Source of the DNA: Gemmiger sp. An87
GTDB lineage: Bacteria; Bacillota; Clostridia; Oscillospirales; Ruminococcaceae
NCBI RefSeq assembly: GCF_002159185.1
Contig: NZ_NFHD01000015.1
Span: forward strand, 1 to 64,000
Direction: 5' to 3'
DNA: 64,000 bases
In this document: positions 60,329 through 64,000 of the stretch, piece by piece
Layout: the number at the start of each line of letters is the position of its first letter
Position numbering within the stretch: the first letter of the stretch is position 1
Translations under genes and position numbers: made by a program
The notes under the pieces: generated by a model
The model's database searches: none
What the model was told of the DNA's origin: nothing
What the model saw: only the letters and a program-made list of their open reading frames with translations

Positions 60329-62943
60329 CCCTGTTTTTCGCCGCCCAGCATCCATTTTACCAGCTCCACCGCCGGAATCACCGCTGCCGCCAGCGCCAGA
60401 CTCAGGCCATACTGGGGCAGGTCCAGCGTTGCAAAGCCGAAGGCGGCCGCTGCCGGAGGCCAGAGCAGCACCCCGGTGGTGAGGACCAGACTTCCCGCCA
60501 GCGCTGCCCAAAGATAAGGGTTCTCGCCCTGCTGATTAAAAATGCTGCCCCGTCGGCTGCGCAGGTTAAAGCTGTGGAAAAGCTCGGCCATGCTCATGGT
60601 GAGGAAGGCCATGGTCCCCCCCAGCTGGCTTTGCGCCACCTGCCAGAGGCCGTTCTCCAGCCGCGTCCCCGCAAAGTATGCCCCCAGCGTAAGCGCCGTG
60701 ACCAATGCCCCCTGCCACAGCACATCCACGCCCAGGCCTCCGGCGAAGATTCCCTGCCCCCGGGGCCGGGGCGGCCGGTGCATGCTGCCTGGCTCCGCCT
60801 GCTCCATGCCCAGCGCCAGCGCCGGGAAGCAGTCGGTGATCAGATTGATCCAGAGCAGGTGCACCGGCTCCAGCAGCCGAATGCCCAGCAGGGTGGCCAG
60901 AAAGATGCTGGCCACCTCGCTCATGTTGGAGGCCAGCAGAAACTGAATGGCCTTGCGGATGTTTTCGTAAATGCGCCGCCCCTCGGCCACTGCCGCGGCG
61001 ATGGTGGCGAAGTTGTCGTCCGCCAGCACCATATCCGCCACATTCTTGGTCACGTCGGTGCCGGTGACGCCCATGCCCACGCCGATGTCCGCCGCCTTCA
61101 CCGCCGGGGCGTCGTTCACCCCGTCGCCGGTCATGGCGGTCACACAGCCCCGCTGCTGCCAGGCCCGCACGATGCGCGCCTTGTGCTGGGGCTGCACCCG
61201 GGCGTACACCGAAAACTCCGGTGCTCTGCGCCGCAGCTCCTCGTCGCTCATGGCATCCAGCGCCGCGCCGGTGACCACCTGCCCCGCGCTGCTTACCAGC
61301 CCCAGCGTGCGGCCGATGGCGGCGGCGGTGTCCGGGTGGTCGCCGGTGATCATCACGGTGCGGATGCCTGCCGACCGGCAGGCCCGCACCGCCCCCGGCA
61401 CCTGGGGGCGTACCGGGTCCAGCATGCCCACCAGCCCCAGAAACACCAGCTGGTTTTCCGCCGCGGCGGGCGTTAAGGGCGCGGGCAGTTTTTCCCACCG
61501 GCGGCAGGCCGCCGCCAGCACCCGCAGCGCCTGCGCCGCCATCCGCCGGTTCTCGGCCAGAATGCGGCTGCGGTCCGCCTGGGTCAGGGGCCGGGGCTGG
61601 CCGTCCTGCATCCAGTGGGTACATTTTTGCAGCAGCACATCCGGCGCGCCCTTGGTGTACTGGATGATTCCGTCCTTCTGTTTATGGAAGGTGCTCATGC
61701 ACTTGCGTTCACTGTCGAAGGGCAGCTCGGCCACCCGGGGCTGGTCCGCTACCAGGGCGGCCTTGCGCAGCCCCAGGCGGGCGGCGTATTCCACCAGCGC
61801 GCACTCGGTGGCCTCACCCTGCGCCGTGCCGTCCGGCAGAAGCTCCGCGTCGGTACACAGGGCCAGCGCGGTGGCCAGCGGCTTCTGTTGGCCGTGGCAG
61901 CTCTGCACCTCCATCCGGTTCTGGGTGAGGGTGCCGGTCTTGTCGGTGCAGATTACCTGAGCACAGCCCAGCGCCTCCACCGCCGTCAGCCGCCGGATCA
62001 CCGCTCCCTGGCGGCTCATGCGGGTCACCCCCACCGAAAGCACGATGGTCACCACCGCCGCCAGACCCTCCGGCACCGCGGCCACCGCCAGACTCACTGC
62101 CACCAGAAAAGTGTCCAGCACGGTGGGCAAATCCACACTGCCATTTCGCCACAGGCTAAACCCGAACAAAAACACACAGATGGCCAGCACCAGCGCGCTC
62201 AGGGTCCGGCTCAGACCCGCCAGCGTCTGCTGCAGGGGCGTTTTGCCCTGGGCGGTCTCGGCCAGCGCCCCGGCGATGCGGCCCATCTCGGTGTTCATAC
62301 CGGTGGCGGTGACCAGCAGCTTGCCCCGGCCATACCGCACCGTGCTGCCCAGATAGGCCATGCACCGGCGCTCGGCCAGCGGGGTGTTTGCCGCCGCCGG
62401 GCGGGTGTTCTTTTCCACCGGCAGACTCTCGCCGGTGAGGGCCGCCTCCTCGGTGCGCAGGCACACGCATTCCAGCAGCCGCCCGTCCGCCGGGACCGCG
62501 TCCCCCGCCTCCAGTAATACCACATCCCCCGGCACCAGCTCCTCGCTGGCCACCTCCAGCGGACGGCCGCCCCGCAGCACCCGGCTATGGGCCGCCGTGA
62601 GCTTCTGCAGCGCCTGGATGGCCTGCTCGGCCTTGTGCTCCTGATAAACGCCCAGCACCCCATTGATGACCACCACCGCCAGGATGATGAACACATCTGC
62701 GAAGCTCTCCCCTGCCACGGCCGCCGCCCCGCCGGACACCGCCGCCGCGGCCAGCAGCACCACGATCATGGGGTCGGCCATCTGCTGCAAAAACCGCTGG
62801 AACAGCCCGGCCTGCTTTTGCTCCTTCAGGCGGTTGGGGCCGCACTCGGTCAGACGGCGGGCGGCCTCTGTTCCGCTCAGCCCCTGACGGCTGCTTTTTG
62901 CCCGCCCCAGCGTGGCCTCGGTCTCCAGCTGATACCATTCCAT
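60325..62943 (-). CDS. Calcium-type P-type ATPase (P2)
   Basis: An 872-aa cation pump. The N-terminal YQLETEATLGRAKSS..GLSGTEAARRL is the cation-ATPase N-domain; actuator TGES (ALTGESLPVEKN), M4 AVPEGLAAVVTIVLSVG, phosphorylation site CTDKTGTLTQNRM, hinge TGDGVNDAPAVKAADIGVGMG and M6 NLITDCFPALALGME follow. Key Asn and Asp residues of Ca2+ site II fit SERCA/PMCA-type bacterial Ca2+ exporters, though Na+ or Mn2+ cannot be excluded. ATG 62943 has AAGGAGG. No terminator separates it from the leuA promoter. Confidence 0.92.
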   Translation of the reverse strand: MEWYQLETEATLGRAKSSRQGLSGTEAARRLTECGPNRLKEQKQAGLFQRFLQQMADPMIVVLLAAAAVSGGAAAVAGESFADVFIILAVVVINGVLGVYQEHKAEQAIQALQKLTAAHSRVLRGGRPLEVASEELVPGDVVLLEAGDAVPADGRLLECVCLRTEEAALTGESLPVEKNTRPAAANTPLAERRCMAYLGSTVRYGRGKLLVTATGMNTEMGRIAGALAETAQGKTPLQQTLAGLSRTLSALVLAICVFLFGFSLWRNGSVDLPTVLDTFLVAVSLAVAAVPEGLAAVVTIVLSVGVTRMSRQGAVIRRLTAVEALGCAQVICTDKTGTLTQNRMEVQSCHGQQKPLATALALCTDAELLPDGTAQGEATECALVEYAARLGLRKAALVADQPRVAELPFDSERKCMSTFHKQKDGIIQYTKGAPDVLLQKCTHWMQDGQPRPLTQADRSRILAENRRMAAQALRVLAAACRRWEKLPAPLTPAAAENQLVFLGLVGMLDPVRPQVPGAVRACRSAGIRTVMITGDHPDTAAAIGRTLGLVSSAGQVVTGAALDAMSDEELRRRAPEFSVYARVQPQHKARIVRAWQQRGCVTAMTGDGVNDAPAVKAADIGVGMGVTGTDVTKNVADMVLADDNFATIAAAVAEGRRIYENIRKAIQFLLASNMSEVASIFLATLLGIRLLEPVHLLWINLITDCFPALALGMEQAEPGSMHRPPRPRGQGIFAGGLGVDVLWQGALVTALTLGAYFAGTRLENGLWQVAQSQLGGTMAFLTMSMAELFHSFNLRSRRGSIFNQQGENPYLWAALAGSLVLTTGVLLWPPAAAAFGFATLDLPQYGLSLALAAAVIPAVELVKWMLGGEKQG

Positions 62944-63073
62944 TCCCTCGTCCTCCTTTTTCCGCAACCGGTTCCTTTCAGTGTATGCAGCAAAAAGACG
63001 GGGCATGAATGGGGAAAAGCGCCCATTTTTGATATATTCTAATCAATTTATACAATCCGTATACCGAATAAGC

Positions 63074-63106
63074 AAAAGAAAACCGCCCCGGCCTTAGCCG
63101 GGGCGG
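63074..63106 (-). terminator. Terminator of the NSS transporter gene
   Basis: CCGCCCCGGC pairs with GCCGGGGCGG around a 4-nt loop, followed by TTTTCTTTT on minus. Confidence 0.9.
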
Positions 63107-63120
63107 CAAAAATGCAAAGC

Positions 63121-64000
63121 TTATTTGATGCGCAGAATGCTCTGGATGAGCAACACGCCCACCAGGATGGGCAGCACGAAGGTCACATAGCCGCGCACCC
63201 AATTGGGCACCTTGGGACCAACGCCCTGGTTGGCCTCCTCCTGGTAGTTCTTGAAGCCCCAGCCAATGCGGCTGACGCAGAACAGCAGGTAGACCAGCGA
63301 GCCGCCGGGCAGCAGGATGTTGCTGACCAGATAGTCCTCCAGATCCAGCACCGCGGTACCGGCCTCAAAGGGCACGAAGCCGCTCCACACATTGTAGCCC
63401 AGGATGCAGGGCATGGAAATGATGGCCACGATGATGCCATTCACCAGCGCGGCCTTTTTGCGGCTCCAGCCGGAAAGGTCGATGGTGCAGGCCAGAATGT
63501 TCTCGAACACCGCCACGACGGTGGAGAAGGAGGCGAAGCTCATGAACAGGAAGAACAGAGTGCCCCACACACGGCCCGCCGCCATGGAGTTGAACACGTT
63601 GGGCAGGGTCATGAAGATCAGCGGAGGGCCGCTGTCCACGGGAACGTCGTAGGCAAAGCAGGCCGGGAAGATGATCAGACCGGACACAAAGGCCACGAAG
63701 GTATCCAGAATGGCAATGTTGATGGACTCGCCCAGCAGCCGCCGCTCCCGGCCCAGATAGCTGCCGAAGATCAGCATGGCGCCGATGCCCAGGCTCAACG
63801 TAAAGAAGCTCTGGTTCATGGCGGCGGTGATGGTGCCCAGAATGCCGGTCTCCTGCACCTTACTCAGATCCGGCACCAGATAAAAGCGGATGCCCTCGGA
63901 AGCGCCGGGCAAAAACAGGCTATTCACCGCCAGCACCACCATGATGACCAGCAGGGCCACCATCATCCATTTGGTGATGCGCTCCACGCCCTTCTGCAGG
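63121..64000 (-). CDS. Sodium-dependent symporter of the NSS/SNF family, C-terminal part
   Basis: Partial: the frame is open to the window end, giving about 292 codons. LQKGVERITKWMM leads into TM6-TM12 of a LeuT-like transporter, with AMNQSFFTLSLGIGAMLIFGSYLG (TM7-like block) and DTFVAFVSGLIIFPACFAY (TM8). Such proteins take up amino acids or related solutes with Na+; the substrate is unknown and the N-terminal Na+ site is outside the window. The C-terminal RGYVTFVLPILVGVLLIQS is the last helix. Confidence 0.9.
   Translation of the reverse strand, partial: LQKGVERITKWMMVALLVIMVVLAVNSLFLPGASEGIRFYLVPDLSKVQETGILGTITAAMNQSFFTLSLGIGAMLIFGSYLGRERRLLGESINIAILDTFVAFVSGLIIFPACFAYDVPVDSGPPLIFMTLPNVFNSMAAGRVWGTLFFLFMSFASFSTVVAVFENILACTIDLSGWSRKKAALVNGIIVAIISMPCILGYNVWSGFVPFEAGTAVLDLEDYLVSNILLPGGSLVYLLFCVSRIGWGFKNYQEEANQGVGPKVPNWVRGYVTFVLPILVGVLLIQSILRIK

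Overview
The window looks like chromosomal DNA of a high-GC, strictly anaerobic Firmicute, most probably an Oscillospiraceae/Ruminococcaceae gut bacterium of the Gemmiger/Subdoligranulum/Faecalibacterium kind. This placement is inferred from gene content: RNase J, a T-box leader on leuA, the gdpP-rplI-dnaB-tilS-hpt-ftsH order, a bofA/yaaL pair, GdpP-type c-di-AMP hydrolase, secG-rnr and DUF4358/DHHW proteins. Coding density is high and most genes lie on the minus strand. I see no insertion sequence, prophage, CRISPR array or rRNA operon. Promoters are easy to read (TTGACA-like and TATAAT-like boxes 16-19 bp apart), and intrinsic terminators, several of them bidirectional, separate most units.

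Layout. 1-6.3 kb: N-terminus of a membrane-anchored, probably envelope-acting protein, an RluA-type pseudouridine synthase, glutamate dehydrogenase gdhA, the RNase P RNA gene rnpB on the plus strand, yaaL-bofA, and an MFS/Crp-family pair. 6.4-13.2 kb: secG, rnr and a divergent type IIA topoisomerase pair (TTG-started B subunit, then A subunit). 13.6-24.9 kb: one long minus-strand housekeeping operon rnj-gdpP-rplI-dnaB-tilS-hpt-ftsH plus a tail-anchored zinc-ribbon protein. 25-29 kb: rnhA and mnmA on plus, coaD and lysA on minus, tRNA-Asp and tRNA-Thr. 29-35.5 kb: an M28-type aminopeptidase, a family 2 glycosyltransferase, and a NifX-like protein with a triple-fusion CoA-disulfide reductase/rhodanese/siroheme reductase.

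35.6-42.3 kb is a single methionine/B12 operon: metF, a stand-alone MetH reactivation-domain protein, a short MetH, then substrate-binding protein, permease and ATPase of a B12/siderophore-class importer. Methyl-THF supply, the B12 enzyme, its repair partner and probable B12 import therefore sit on one transcript. At 42.57-42.74 kb there is a long rod-shaped RNA fold with an asymmetric central bubble that resembles 6S RNA. 42.8-51.5 kb is on plus: DUF4358 lipoprotein, DHHW protein, a short DtxR-like regulator, UPF0340, YggS, YitT, a CydDC-like ABC exporter pair behind three 20-bp-phased operator-like repeats, and DUF454.

51.5-64 kb returns to minus: a hexapeptide acyltransferase-like protein with glmM, a MATE transporter, the T-box-controlled leuA-leuC-leuD-leuB operon, a Ca2+-type P-type ATPase, and the C-terminal part of an NSS sodium symporter cut by the window end.

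Strongest leads: the 6S-like rod RNA (42571-42737), the triple-fusion sulfur/redox protein with its His/Cys-rich NifX-like partner, the phased repeats before the ABC exporter, the compact MetF/split-MetH/importer operon, and the divergent second topoisomerase.
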